Source: an uncultured Anaerolineae bacterium (GTDB taxonomy: Bacteria > Chloroflexota > Anaerolineae > Anaerolineales > Villigracilaceae). From it: 64,000 nt of DNA. This document shows positions 1 to 9,248 of the stretch, one piece after another. The position numbers were made by a program, and so were the translations under genes. Each line of letters opens with the position of its first letter. The first letter of the stretch is position 1. The notes beneath the pieces were generated by a model that saw nothing but the letters and a program-made list of their open reading frames with translations, made no database searches and had not been told where the DNA came from. The stretch covers positions 1 to 64,000 of the forward strand of contig CAIJPN010000121.1 in assembly GCA_903822545.1 (NCBI GenBank), given 5' to 3'.

Positions 1-771
1 CAGGCCCTGGGAGATAAAATAGCCCACCACTGGCACAAAAACAATCCCCAGCCCAAGCAACATGGCCAGGCCGCGCTGGAAAAATTCGATCCAGGCCGAA
101 CGATTTCTGGTAAGAATAGCATCCACCAGGATGACAACCCCCATACTCGCCAGGCCAGCCAAGTATAAGGCCTTATACAAGATTGCAACGCCACCTACCA
201 CGCCAAGCAGGATGTAGGCAGCCGGGCGGCTGCGTTTTTTGATCAGCCGCAGCCCCAGCCAAATACCCAGGGTTAGCGGCAGGTTGCCAAACATTTCAAT
301 TTTACCTACATCTCCCGATAAGAAAGATATAGAAATTGTCACAGAAAAAAAGATCGCAGCCCAACATCCCACCCACGTCCCATTCATTTCCTTGCCAACC
401 AGGTAGAGCAGCCAGGCTGTCAGCCAAACCCACAGAATGAGCGCAATTTTTATCGAAAGGGAGCTATCGCCCAAAAGCCAAAAGATGAAAGCATAAGTGT
501 AATAAGTGCCAGGCAAATGATGGTTTGAATGATGAATACCGTATAGCGGTTCACCCTGGGTGATCAGCCGGGCATGATAGGCAAAAGCACCGCTATCACT
601 CTCCAGGAACGGCTGGAGGGTTGGTAATCGCACCAGAACGATCAGCGCCAGCAGGAAGAAGGCAAAATACAATTCATTAGAGTTTTGGCGCAAATAATTT
701 TGTGTGATGGATGCTAGCTTACGAGGCAGGGTTACAAACGGAGTAGCGCGAATCATGGTTTTTATTTTCAT
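1..771 (-). CDS. GT39-type membrane glycosyltransferase, C-terminally cut by window edge
   Basis: Open reading frame of 257 codons running off the left edge; the start ATG (771-769) directly abuts the stop of the next upstream gene (774-772). The protein has a hydrophobic N-terminus, then a first loop with DSGAFAYHARLI and HHSNHHLPGTYYTY, followed by alternating membrane helices. It is closely similar, nearly residue for residue in the first 130 positions, to the protein encoded at 772-2319, so the two are tandem paralogues. The acidic residues in the first extracytoplasmic loop are those expected for GT-C fold enzymes (PMT/ArnT-like, GT39) that use polyprenyl-phosphate sugars. Donor and acceptor are unknown. 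The family call rests on topology and the loop motif, not on a search. Confidence 0.75.
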   Translation of the reverse strand, partial: MKIKTMIRATPFVTLPRKLASITQNYLRQNSNELYFAFFLLALIVLVRLPTLQPFLESDSGAFAYHARLITQGEPLYGIHHSNHHLPGTYYTYAFIFWLLGDSSLSIKIALILWVWLTAWLLYLVGKEMNGTWVGCWAAIFFSVTISISFLSGDVGKIEMFGNLPLTLGIWLGLRLIKKRSRPAAYILLGVVGGVAILYKALYLAGLASMGVVILVDAILTRNRSAWIEFFQRGLAMLLGLGIVFVPVVGYFISQGL

Positions 772-2319
772 TTACGGCGTCTTTCGCCGATACAGGCTAT
801 TTGGGCCGATGGTTGTTTCGTAACTGTAGTGACTTGCCAGTTCTTGCACCAACCAATCAGGGGGCGTTTGATAGTTCTTTAAAAAGACAGGGCCTATCAC
901 AATATAACGAGGCCTGGACACAAAGACCCTTTCGGGTGAGCCAAGCGCGGCGATATACTGCGGCCAGATAATATCTGTGGAGGCCCGCCGGTTGGCATGG
1001 TAGTAAATCTGAGCCTGATCAGACCACAGGAAAATGGTTTCAGTTGGGAATGTGTGGCTGGCGAGATAATTGGCGGTTAAAATGGCCTCATTTTTTTGAT
1101 CACCCAGCCCTGTATCCTGACGTACAAATTCTGTACAGGTTTTTTGCCCGGTGATGTATTGGAAATATCCGCCCAGATAGTTTCTCGATGTAAATAGTGT
1201 ATTGGCAATAATCATGGCGACCATGAGGGCCGGTAAGCAGGCCAGCCTGAAACTGCTTTTGGGTATCTGTTTGTATATGGCTATAATCTCAAGGGCTGTC
1301 ACAAGTGAAAGAGGAGGAATTAACAATAATCCATAATGCGGAAAAGGCATCCGCGAAGATCCAACTTCAAAAATGGATACCACCAGCCAGGTTACCACCA
1401 GAATATGTACCAGGCCCTGGGAACGATCACTGCGTAATACTTGGGGCGTTTGTTTGATGATGCGAATTGCACCCACCATGCTTATTACAAACAGTGCGGC
1501 ATTCGCTTGCAATATGATAAGGATTGGTATCAGAATGAAAAAGCTGACAGGTTGAGCCTGATTCATACCAACATAATTCACACCCATCTGGAAAACCAGC
1601 AAGAAGCGTTCCCAATATCCCAGGGAAATAAAATAGCCCACTACCGGCCCCAATACGATCCCAACTCCGCAGAGCAGTGCCAGGCTGCGCCAGATAAACG
1701 TGATCCAGCCTGTATTCTTTTTCTCCAAAACCGCTTCAAGCAATATGGCAACCCCCAGGGCGGCCAGCGATGCCAGGTAATTGACTTTGTACAGGAATGC
1801 CAATGCCCCGACCATGCCCGCCAGGATGTAAACTGCGGGTTGGCTGCGTTTTTGGATCAAACGCGCCGCCAACCAGATGCCCAGGGTCAAGGGCAGGTTG
1901 GCAAACAATTCAATCTCAGCCGAATCACCCAGCAAATTGGTCATTGAGCCAATCAGGGCAAAAAAGGCAGCCGCTAAAAAACCGGCTTTTTCCCCGGCAA
2001 GCTGTCTGCCCAGTAAAAATAACAGCCAGGCAGTCAACCAGACCACGAAAATGAGCGCAATTTTAAGCGAGGCGGGGTTATCTCCCAGTATCCGGAAGAT
2101 GAAAGCGTAGGTGTAGTAACTGCCAGGCAGGTGATGCGCCGGGTGATGTGTGCCATACAACGGCTCACCCTGGTTAATCAAGCGGGCATGATAGGCTATC
2201 GCGCCACTGTCATTATCCAATGGCTGCTGGATAGATGGCAGCCGCACAAGAACTACGAGCGCGAGAATCAAAATTGCAAAGCGCCACCCGGCGGGGAACT
2301 GAAACTGTTGTTTTGGCAT
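772..2319 (-). CDS. GT39-type membrane glycosyltransferase
   Basis: 515 residues with about 11-12 predicted membrane segments. The first large loop carries NDSGAIAYHARL and HHPAHHLPGSYYTY; the Asp is the position of the catalytic acid of GT-C glycosyltransferases (PMT/ArnT superfamily). The C-terminal quarter is a soluble domain, as in ArnT-like proteins. AAAGGAG lies 13 nt before the ATG. It probably moves a sugar from a lipid-linked donor to a lipid or surface polymer at the outer face of the membrane. It is the upstream partner of a tandem duplication (next copy at 1-771, zero spacing), so the two are almost certainly co-transcribed. The exact donor and acceptor cannot be told from sequence. 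Confidence 0.8.
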   Translation of the reverse strand: MPKQQFQFPAGWRFAILILALVVLVRLPSIQQPLDNDSGAIAYHARLINQGEPLYGTHHPAHHLPGSYYTYAFIFRILGDNPASLKIALIFVVWLTAWLLFLLGRQLAGEKAGFLAAAFFALIGSMTNLLGDSAEIELFANLPLTLGIWLAARLIQKRSQPAVYILAGMVGALAFLYKVNYLASLAALGVAILLEAVLEKKNTGWITFIWRSLALLCGVGIVLGPVVGYFISLGYWERFLLVFQMGVNYVGMNQAQPVSFFILIPILIILQANAALFVISMVGAIRIIKQTPQVLRSDRSQGLVHILVVTWLVVSIFEVGSSRMPFPHYGLLLIPPLSLVTALEIIAIYKQIPKSSFRLACLPALMVAMIIANTLFTSRNYLGGYFQYITGQKTCTEFVRQDTGLGDQKNEAILTANYLASHTFPTETIFLWSDQAQIYYHANRRASTDIIWPQYIAALGSPERVFVSRPRYIVIGPVFLKNYQTPPDWLVQELASHYSYETTIGPNSLYRRKTP

Positions 2320-2407
2320 AAATTCGGTAAAACTCCTTTGCAGGCTTGCATTTTAAAAATATAAAAAGCCGTTACAAGCAATTACGATGTTTCGGCCAAA
2401 ATTGGGC

Positions 2408-3589
2408 TCAGGCTTTACTTTGTGAAAGGCGCTTCAGGAAATCATCGGGGAGCAAAAGGCGCGCAAAAATGGCGATGCCGGTCAGGGTCAGGATGATGTT
2501 CCCGGTAAGGTCAGAAAATATGCGGAGCCAGGGCAGCAGGTAGAGCAGGATGTATAAAAATCGCGCTTTGCTGTTTTTTTCCCGAAAAAATAAGAGGAGC
2601 AGTGGGATTAACAGGATCACAAAATCATAATGAACCATGTAAGACAGCCCTACCGCTGTCAAAGCGACGGCAACGCTCATCATTTTCTCCACGCTCGAAA
2701 AGACATCTGTGCGCCGAAGCCAGACCAGGATAAGGGCGATTGCCAGCAGCAGCAGGCTCAACAGCCCGGATGAATTCGGGTTAGCCTGGGAATTTACCAG
2801 CCCCATCAGGATGTTGGACAGGCTGATACAGTATGTGCAGGCATGCATATAAGATGATGTCTGGAATAAATAAATAGAGCGCGGGAAACTAATTATCCAC
2901 TGGGGCTCGATCATAAAACCAATTAGTCCCAATATCAAACCAGCGATGATTGACATCCAGCGCGCATTTCGAGCAAATACAGTTTTTTGGAGCCATAGCC
3001 AGCCAAAAGCAAATAAAGCCATGAATATGCCTATATGAGGCTTGAAAGTCATCAAGGCGATCCCCACTGCGGCCAGGATAGACTCTTCTTTGCGCGCTGC
3101 GTAAATGAACAAGGCTCCGCCCAGCAGGACAGGCAATGTGTAATTACCGACAACGATTAATCCCAGGGATGGGAAATAAAAAATGGCCGCCGCCACCGCC
3201 AGAGGCCGAATACGTGGATTCTGCCGGGCAGATAGCAGGTTGGCAGATAGAACTAACAAACCAACATTGATGATGGTCCAGGTGTGATAAGCCCAGTCAT
3301 AAGGCAGCCACAGCAAGAAAAAGGTGAAGCCAGCATACCAGGGTGGGTAAGGAAAATACTGGAAAAGTTGTATGTTAAATTGCGGTTGGGAAAATTGAGT
3401 GGTTTCAAACATTAATTTTTGCTGTTGGGCAAAGTCGTAGAATGAAAAGCCTTTGCTCCAAGCCAACAAAGCATGATATAGACACATAAAATCGGAATAG
3501 AAAACTGGAGTTGGTAAAAACCTTCCCATGAGAATGGCAAAAACAACAAATAAAACGATGCCAGCCACGATTTTCAGGTATTTTGCCAT
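2408..3589 (-). CDS. GT87-type (DUF2029) membrane protein
   Basis: 393 residues if started at ATG 3589, which has GAAAG about 10 nt upstream. A longer reading from GTG 3625 would abut the previous stop but has no better ribosome site. The sequence is almost entirely hydrophobic helices, with a first loop FYSDFMCLYHALLAWSKG and the later Pro/Trp-rich YFPYPPWYAGF typical of the GT87/DUF2029 mannosyltransferase-like family (polyprenyl-phosphate mannose users). It lies between a YfhO-type protein and two GT39-type enzymes on the same strand, which fits a membrane glycan or glycolipid assembly locus. The function within the family is unproven. Confidence 0.7.
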   Translation of the reverse strand: MAKYLKIVAGIVLFVVFAILMGRFLPTPVFYSDFMCLYHALLAWSKGFSFYDFAQQQKLMFETTQFSQPQFNIQLFQYFPYPPWYAGFTFFLLWLPYDWAYHTWTIINVGLLVLSANLLSARQNPRIRPLAVAAAIFYFPSLGLIVVGNYTLPVLLGGALFIYAARKEESILAAVGIALMTFKPHIGIFMALFAFGWLWLQKTVFARNARWMSIIAGLILGLIGFMIEPQWIISFPRSIYLFQTSSYMHACTYCISLSNILMGLVNSQANPNSSGLLSLLLLAIALILVWLRRTDVFSSVEKMMSVAVALTAVGLSYMVHYDFVILLIPLLLLFFREKNSKARFLYILLYLLPWLRIFSDLTGNIILTLTGIAIFARLLLPDDFLKRLSQSKA

Positions 3590-3625
3590 ACGAATCCATC
3601 TTTCATAAAAAAAGGACGAGATCAC

Positions 3626-5983
3626 TCAACGCAGGGAAAACCGGATGAAGAGCAACCCGGCCCAGGCGATGAGGCTCAGGCTTGCGCCAAGATAAAACCA
3701 GCCGGGCCGGTAAGCAATCTGAATGGTATGCTCGCCCGCCGGGATGAAAACCGCGCGAAACAGGTAGTTGGCCCTGGAAAGTGTGGCAGGACGGTCATCC
3801 ACCCAGGCGCGCCAGCCAGGGTACCAGGTGTCGGAGGTCATGAGCCAGCCGGGGTTGGGGGCAGTGACGTGAAGCAGGATGGTATTGGGTGACTCGGCCT
3901 GGATTTGGATGGATGCGTCAGAATCCCCGGAGCAGGCCGGGGACGAGGGGAGTGTTCCAGCGGCTGGTGATGTTTCGATAATGAGCGGCGGTTGCTGCCC
4001 AGGGAGAGTCGGGGTGGAGAGAATCTGGGTGGTTAAAAGCAGCGCATCGGCTTCGCTGACGGCTATTTGAGCGCAGGGGTACCATTGATAGCGCCCGGCT
4101 GGCTGGATTGGGGTAAAGTCTATGCCGGTTGGGTTGGGCTTTTCAACCAGGCTGACGTTCATCAGGCGCAGCATGCCGGTGCGTAGTGGCTCATCCGCTT
4201 TTTCGAGGGTTTCCATCCATTGGGTGTAACGTCCCGGCAGGAGTGGGTCGTAGTTATTGACGGTGGGGATTTCGTCCAGTGCGGTGATGTTGGGCAGCAG
4301 GAGCAAGCGCATGTTTTCCCAGTTTTCATCGATGGAAAAGTCTTTGAAGCGGAAAAAACGTGTGTATTTCAACTGGTCTTCGTCTGCGAGGGAAAGATAC
4401 AGCCGCCCCAAACCCAGGTTGTTTTTGACGGGCTGAGTCAGGGCGGATGGGGTGGCGTAGAATCCAGCCTCGATGGCGGGATTCAGCCCCAGTCCGGCGA
4501 TCAGCAAATCCAGCGAAACCCATATCACCACGGCAAATTTCCACAGGCTGATGCTGCGCGAGGTGGTTGGGCCATCAGCAGGCGGTGCAGAAAGATTGAG
4601 CAGGGCAGATCCAAGGGCAATGATGCCCATCAGGGCAACTGCCTGGGCCATAACATCCAGGTGTGCGCCGGTCATGCGGTCTTTTAAGATGAACCAGCCC
4701 AGCAGCGCGCCGAGAGTGATCGAGAAGGCCCCGACGCTGGCCAGCCTGGCCCAATATAGTGCGCGGCCTTGCGGGCGTTGCCAGGTATCCAGGCCAACCC
4801 CGGCGAGGATGGAGAACGCCAGTACAACCCAGAGCATGAAGCGGGCCGGGGATTTGAACATGGAAAAGGTGGGGAAATGGGCATAAAGCCAGGGGAAAAC
4901 CGGCAGGTTCTTCCCCATAGCCAGGATGGTGGCTACTATGCTGACGCCCAGCAGGAACCAGGCCAGGTTTCGATGTGTGCTTTTGTGGAAAACCATGCTT
5001 AAGGCGCGCAGGCACATGATGAACGGCAGCAAGCCGATGTAGATGGCGTCCTCCCAGAAGGTGGCGTAGCCCCAGAAGTTCCCACTGGCGGGGCTGCCAA
5101 ACAGGTTGGGGGCAACCAGGCCGATCAGACGCCAGGGCCAGAATGAATAGGTCATGACGGTTTCGTAATCGACCTGGTTGGTGCGCTGGGATTGCAGCAG
5201 GTATTCGTAGGTGGGCAATAGTTGGATGGAAGCCAGCGCGACGGCAAACCCCAGGCCGAGGATGAATAAGATCCATCCACGCCAGTTGATGTGCACGAAG
5301 GGGAAGCTGCGGCGCGTTGTGACGCTCCAGTAGATGGCCCATAAACCGGCCAGGAGCAGGGTATACCAGGTGGTTTGGGCATGACCAGCCAGCAATTGCA
5401 TGGCCTGGGGAAAGGCCAGGCAGGCAACGAGGTGGAGGCGCCGCGCCTGGGGCGGGTCACTGGAAAAGATGTTTGTAACGGCCAGCAAGACCCAGGGAGC
5501 CCAGGCCGCGCTGGATACGATGCTTGGAAACATTCCACGGCTGACGATGTAGCCCGAAAGGCCAAACCCCAACCCGCCAACAGCCTGGGCAAGCTCACCC
5601 AGGCCAAGCGCGCGGCACAGCCTGGCCATGCCCCATCCGGCCAGGATCAAGTGCAGGGCGAAGATGATGGACTGCCCCCAGGCCAGGGCTGGAACCCCAC
5701 CGAGGGCCTCGAGCAGGAAGTAGAACCAGTAGGGCGGGTAAAAAACCGCCGACTGATAGTTGGCAGCCAGCGGCGCACCCATCCCAACCAGGTCAGTCCA
5801 CAGGGGCAGGTGTCCCGAACTGAGCATTCGCCAGGCGTCATGCCACCAGGGCACAAACTGGGTGCTGGGCGGCCCCCAGAAAAGCGCCCGCCCCGTCAAA
5901 AAGGTGGGGGCTGTTAACAACAGGGGAACCCAAAAGATGGGCGCGTAAGGCAAACGAAAAAGTGCTGTCAGGCTTTTTTTCAT
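3626..5983 (-). CDS. YfhO-type polytopic membrane protein
   Basis: 785 residues, about 12-13 membrane helices followed by a C-terminal extracytoplasmic domain and one last helix, the layout of YfhO (Gram-positive lipoteichoic-acid glycosylation relatives). The N-terminus has the first-loop signature WWHDAWRMLSSGHLPLWTD followed by GAPLAANYQSAVFYPPYW, diagnostic of this family of GT-C-like proteins. The C-terminal part ends with NPGWLMTSDTWYPGWRAWVD, another common YfhO feature. Its stop (3626-3628) immediately precedes the GTG of the shorter neighbour and its start lies 18 bp below the gene at 6002, so it sits inside an operon. It probably uses a lipid-linked sugar; the substrate is unknown. 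Confidence 0.8.
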   Translation of the reverse strand: MKKSLTALFRLPYAPIFWVPLLLTAPTFLTGRALFWGPPSTQFVPWWHDAWRMLSSGHLPLWTDLVGMGAPLAANYQSAVFYPPYWFYFLLEALGGVPALAWGQSIIFALHLILAGWGMARLCRALGLGELAQAVGGLGFGLSGYIVSRGMFPSIVSSAAWAPWVLLAVTNIFSSDPPQARRLHLVACLAFPQAMQLLAGHAQTTWYTLLLAGLWAIYWSVTTRRSFPFVHINWRGWILFILGLGFAVALASIQLLPTYEYLLQSQRTNQVDYETVMTYSFWPWRLIGLVAPNLFGSPASGNFWGYATFWEDAIYIGLLPFIMCLRALSMVFHKSTHRNLAWFLLGVSIVATILAMGKNLPVFPWLYAHFPTFSMFKSPARFMLWVVLAFSILAGVGLDTWQRPQGRALYWARLASVGAFSITLGALLGWFILKDRMTGAHLDVMAQAVALMGIIALGSALLNLSAPPADGPTTSRSISLWKFAVVIWVSLDLLIAGLGLNPAIEAGFYATPSALTQPVKNNLGLGRLYLSLADEDQLKYTRFFRFKDFSIDENWENMRLLLLPNITALDEIPTVNNYDPLLPGRYTQWMETLEKADEPLRTGMLRLMNVSLVEKPNPTGIDFTPIQPAGRYQWYPCAQIAVSEADALLLTTQILSTPTLPGQQPPLIIETSPAAGTLPSSPACSGDSDASIQIQAESPNTILLHVTAPNPGWLMTSDTWYPGWRAWVDDRPATLSRANYLFRAVFIPAGEHTIQIAYRPGWFYLGASLSLIAWAGLLFIRFSLR

Positions 5984-6001
5984 GCAGTTTCTGAATACTG
6001 C

Positions 6002-7234
6002 TCAGGGGTTGGCGGGATGTTTGAGTGCCAGCCAGGGGAATTTTTCCCAATACCACAGGCCGGCCGCCAGGAGAAACATGAAAAGATAGATCCCAGCAAA
6101 AGGCAGCGGGCTGATCTGGACAATTGCCATGTAGGTGGAAACCGCCAGGAGGATGAGCGCGGCACTCAAAGGCTGGATCAATTTGTTGGTGGTTAACAGC
6201 AGGCACAGGGCCAGCACGGGTGTCAGCAGCAGGCCCAGGTCATGATATTGCAGGTGTGGCGAGAAAAACAGGCTCAGGATGACCGCCAGGCCGATATGCC
6301 GCAGGTCGATACGCGCTGATTTTTGCCAGAGCGCGCACAAGAAAACGCAATTGGCAGCAAAGGCCAGCCAGCTGGCAATGTCAATGACCCTGTTTGATTC
6401 GCGCCCCACAAATGCGCGAATCAGCGCCCCTTTCAGGTCGTACATATCATACTGGTGAATGGTGATGCTTTCGCCGTTATCACTCAAAAGTAGCAGGTGC
6501 ACATAATCCAGTGCGCCTTTGCCGCCGATCATCAACAGACTGAACAGGCCCAATATCAGCGCAAAAGCCACAAACCACCACCAGGTTTTACGCTGCTTAA
6601 AAACAAATGGAAGCGCCAGGGGAATCGCAATTTGGGGGCGCATCACCAACAAGGCCAATCCCAGCCCGGTCTTTTTCTCATCCTGCGCATACAACCCCGC
6701 CAGGCAGATGCTCAGGCCGATCAACACGACGATGGTATCTTGCCCTTTGCACAGGCTGACAAAAATCGGGTAAAACAAAACCACCTGGATGGTAAAAAAC
6801 CAGGTCGGGGCCGTTTCCCAACCTGCTTTGCGGACAATTTTGTAGACCAGGAAAGCATTCAACAGGATGAAGAAAAAGGAGAGCACATTCCACAACAAAT
6901 AGGCGCTGCGATAATCGAAAGCGGCCACCAGTCTTTGGATGGGCAGCAAAAGCGGGGGATGGTTAAAAGACAACAATTCGTTGAAACTCAAGGGCTTGCC
7001 GGTAATTTCACGCTGTACATCCAACTGCCGGGCGGTATCATACACATTTCCCCAGTCCCCATCAAAAGCAATTTTCCCGCCGGTATAAAAGGCCCTGAAA
7101 TCCAGGTCCTGGATGTAGCCTTCCGCATTGAGAGTGGTCAGGTAAACCAGGCTGTACCAGGCCACCTGGAGAACCATCCCAGCCAACAGAATCAAAATGG
7201 AGAAATCCAGCCTGGATGCACGGGAAGTTTTCAT
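6002..7234 (-). CDS. GT87-type (DUF2029) membrane protein
   Basis: 410 residues. The frame stays open back to 7360, but ATG 7234 is preceded by AGGAG at the right distance and longer versions would run into the lipid kinase gene, so this start is chosen. After one N-terminal helix comes the loop DLDFRAFYTGGKIAFDG and, further on, SFNHPPLLLPIQRL, the Asp-containing loop and Pro-rich segment typical of GT87/DUF2029 proteins. About ten membrane helices. It resembles the protein at 2408-3589 in layout but is not an obvious recent duplicate. It likely acts on polyprenyl-phosphate sugars in the same glycan pathway as its neighbours. Confidence 0.75.
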   Translation of the reverse strand: MKTSRASRLDFSILILLAGMVLQVAWYSLVYLTTLNAEGYIQDLDFRAFYTGGKIAFDGDWGNVYDTARQLDVQREITGKPLSFNELLSFNHPPLLLPIQRLVAAFDYRSAYLLWNVLSFFFILLNAFLVYKIVRKAGWETAPTWFFTIQVVLFYPIFVSLCKGQDTIVVLIGLSICLAGLYAQDEKKTGLGLALLVMRPQIAIPLALPFVFKQRKTWWWFVAFALILGLFSLLMIGGKGALDYVHLLLLSDNGESITIHQYDMYDLKGALIRAFVGRESNRVIDIASWLAFAANCVFLCALWQKSARIDLRHIGLAVILSLFFSPHLQYHDLGLLLTPVLALCLLLTTNKLIQPLSAALILLAVSTYMAIVQISPLPFAGIYLFMFLLAAGLWYWEKFPWLALKHPANP

Positions 7235-7253
7235 AAAATCTCCTGAAATCGCC

Positions 7254-8156
7254 TTACGGAACCAGGATTTGCGCCCGCCCCGGCTGGACGCGATATTCCA
7301 GATTCTGGATGCTGCGCGTGAAAAGCTCGCCATCGGTGTGCGACGGGGTCGGGCGGTCAAGCTGGACTTTGAGCCAGGAAACCTGCCGCTCGAACACGCC
7401 CGGGCTTTCGGTGTAATTGCCTTTGCCGGCTTTCATCGTTTTGGGCATCAGTTGAAGCATCGAAAGGCGCGTTTTGCGGTAACCGTAGACAATATCCAAC
7501 TTGCCATCGAACAGGCTGGCGTGCGGACCCATAAAAAAGGCGCCGCCCGAACGCATTCCGTTGCAAATGGTAATAAGCGAGACGCGGCCTTCATAACTGC
7601 CATCATCCCACTCCATACGCGCATTCCAGAATGGCGCCGCCATGATGCCGCCCAGTGTAGCAACGATGTAACGGGCGCTGCCCCTGATCCAACCAATGCG
7701 CTCCTGGATGGTGGAAATGTACGGCTCCAGCCCCAGGCCAGAATTATTGACGAAATAACGCTGGTTGACTTTGCCCAAATCCATGCGCCCCACCTTGCCA
7801 GCGGCAATAATGCGGGCGGCAGCCTCCAGGCCAAGCGGGAGCTTCAGGCTAAAAACCAGGTCATTGCCCGTGCCAAGCGGCAGGATACCCACCAGCGGCA
7901 GCGGCTCACCCTCCGGGGTGATGTGCGCCAGGCCGTTGATCGCCTCGCCAATCGAGCCATCACCACCGGCCACGATGATGGGAGAAAACCCCTCGCGCGC
8001 AGCCTGCCCCGCCAGTTCGGGGATGTGCCCGGCGCGTTCCGAAAACACCAGCTGGTACGAAATCCCCGCGCTGCGCAGCGCCTGTTCGGCCTCGGCAATA
8101 CGCTGTTTGGCATTCCAGCGATTCGAATACGGGTTCAGGATCACTTTGGCAGTCAT
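7254..8156 (-). CDS. Diacylglycerol kinase-family lipid kinase (YegS/BmrU type)
   Basis: 300 residues from ATG 8156, chosen over ATG 8171 because GGAGG lies 8 nt before it. The N-terminal nucleotide-binding half shows NPYSNR, the GGDGSIGEAINGL loop (GGDGT motif) and LPLGTGNDL, the signature of DAGK_cat (DgkB/YegS/sphingosine kinase) proteins. The C-terminal half has NNSGLGLEP and MGPHASLFDGKLDIV, as in YegS. It should phosphorylate a lipid alcohol such as diacylglycerol at the cytoplasmic face. It lies 19 bp upstream of the membrane protein gene at 6002-7234 and may share its transcript, which would link it to lipid-linked glycan metabolism. Substrate unproven. Confidence 0.88.
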   Translation of the reverse strand: MTAKVILNPYSNRWNAKQRIAEAEQALRSAGISYQLVFSERAGHIPELAGQAAREGFSPIIVAGGDGSIGEAINGLAHITPEGEPLPLVGILPLGTGNDLVFSLKLPLGLEAAARIIAAGKVGRMDLGKVNQRYFVNNSGLGLEPYISTIQERIGWIRGSARYIVATLGGIMAAPFWNARMEWDDGSYEGRVSLITICNGMRSGGAFFMGPHASLFDGKLDIVYGYRKTRLSMLQLMPKTMKAGKGNYTESPGVFERQVSWLKVQLDRPTPSHTDGELFTRSIQNLEYRVQPGRAQILVP

Positions 8157-8186
8157 GGGTATTGCCTCCATTTACTCCAGGTAGAT

Positions 8187-9164
8187 TCAGTCGGATTGTT
8201 CCACATCCCAGGCAGATGTGTCATCGAGCAGCATTTTCTCGCTCTCAGAAAGCTGCACCTGGAATACCCCGAGGCTGTCTTCCAACTGTTTGACCGAATT
8301 CGCCCCGATAATTGGGCTGGAAACCAGCGGATCAGCCAACATCCAGGCCAGGGCGATCTGGGAAATGGTGGCCCCGTGGGCTTTTGCCATTTCATCCAGT
8401 TTATCGATCACCCTAAAATTGCGCTCCTTGAGCGCCCCCTTGAGATGCCCGGCGCGAACAGAGTTTGGCAGCGGCTGGTTGCGGCGATATTTGCCAGTTA
8501 AGAATCCGCCAGCCAGCGGGCTGTAAGGGATGATGCCCAGCCCATAGTTTTTGCAAACCGCGCGCAGTTCACGCTCAAACTCGGCGCGGTGGATCAGGTT
8601 GTAGTGCGGCTGGAAACTATCGTAGCGGGCCAGGTTGAATTTATCCGCCGCCCATAAAGCCTGCATCAGTTCCCAGGCCTGGTGGTTGGATGCGCCAATA
8701 TAACGGACTTTGCCCTGCTTCACCAGGTCATCAAAAGCGCGCAAGGTTTCTTCAATCGGGGTATTTTCGTCAGACCAGTGCGTCTGGTACAGGTCAATGT
8801 AATCCACCTGGAGCCGGCGCAGCGAGGCTTCAACAGCAGCCAGAATGTGAACACGGCCCAGGCCTTCATCATTAGGGCCATCGCCCATGCGCCCGCGCAC
8901 TTTGGTGGCAATAATCAGCCTGTCGCGCGGGATTTGCGCCGACTTTATCCAGCGCCCGATGATTTCTTCGGCCACACCGCCCGGGTTGCCCGGTGCCCAA
9001 CGCGAATAGATATCGGCGGTGTCGATAAAGTTGATCCCGGCCTCGTAGGCCGCCGAGAGGATGCCCTGCGCGGTCGGCTCGTCAGAACTCCAGCCAAATT
9101 GCATCGAGCCGAGGCACAGCGCCGAAACTTTCAGCCCGGTCTTGCCCAGGTTACGGTATTCCAT
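8187..9164 (-). CDS. Aldo/keto reductase
   Basis: 325 residues from ATG 9164 (GGAG nine bases upstream); the longer frame to 9218 has no ribosome site. The protein begins [14 protein letters not shown], the standard AKR start. The catalytic tetrad is visible: Asp in FIDTADIYS, Tyr in the same segment, Lys in IIATKVRG and His in [14 protein letters not shown]-binding residues fit the C-terminal [15 protein letters not shown]. Similar to the YajO/Gfo-like AKR11-13 group of (beta/alpha)8 NADPH-dependent carbonyl reductases. It lies between the lipid kinase and the AlaX-type gene with short gaps on one strand. The physiological substrate is not evident. Confidence 0.92.
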   Translation of the reverse strand: MEYRNLGKTGLKVSALCLGSMQFGWSSDEPTAQGILSAAYEAGINFIDTADIYSRWAPGNPGGVAEEIIGRWIKSAQIPRDRLIIATKVRGRMGDGPNDEGLGRVHILAAVEASLRRLQVDYIDLYQTHWSDENTPIEETLRAFDDLVKQGKVRYIGASNHQAWELMQALWAADKFNLARYDSFQPHYNLIHRAEFERELRAVCKNYGLGIIPYSPLAGGFLTGKYRRNQPLPNSVRAGHLKGALKERNFRVIDKLDEMAKAHGATISQIALAWMLADPLVSSPIIGANSVKQLEDSLGVFQVQLSESEKMLLDDTSAWDVEQSD

Positions 9165-9248
9165 AAAAGCTCCAAAATGGTAATGAGAAACGCAACGCCT
9201 GGAAATTTCAGGTTCCAAAATCTGGTGATTTCAGAGTCCAACAAACCA

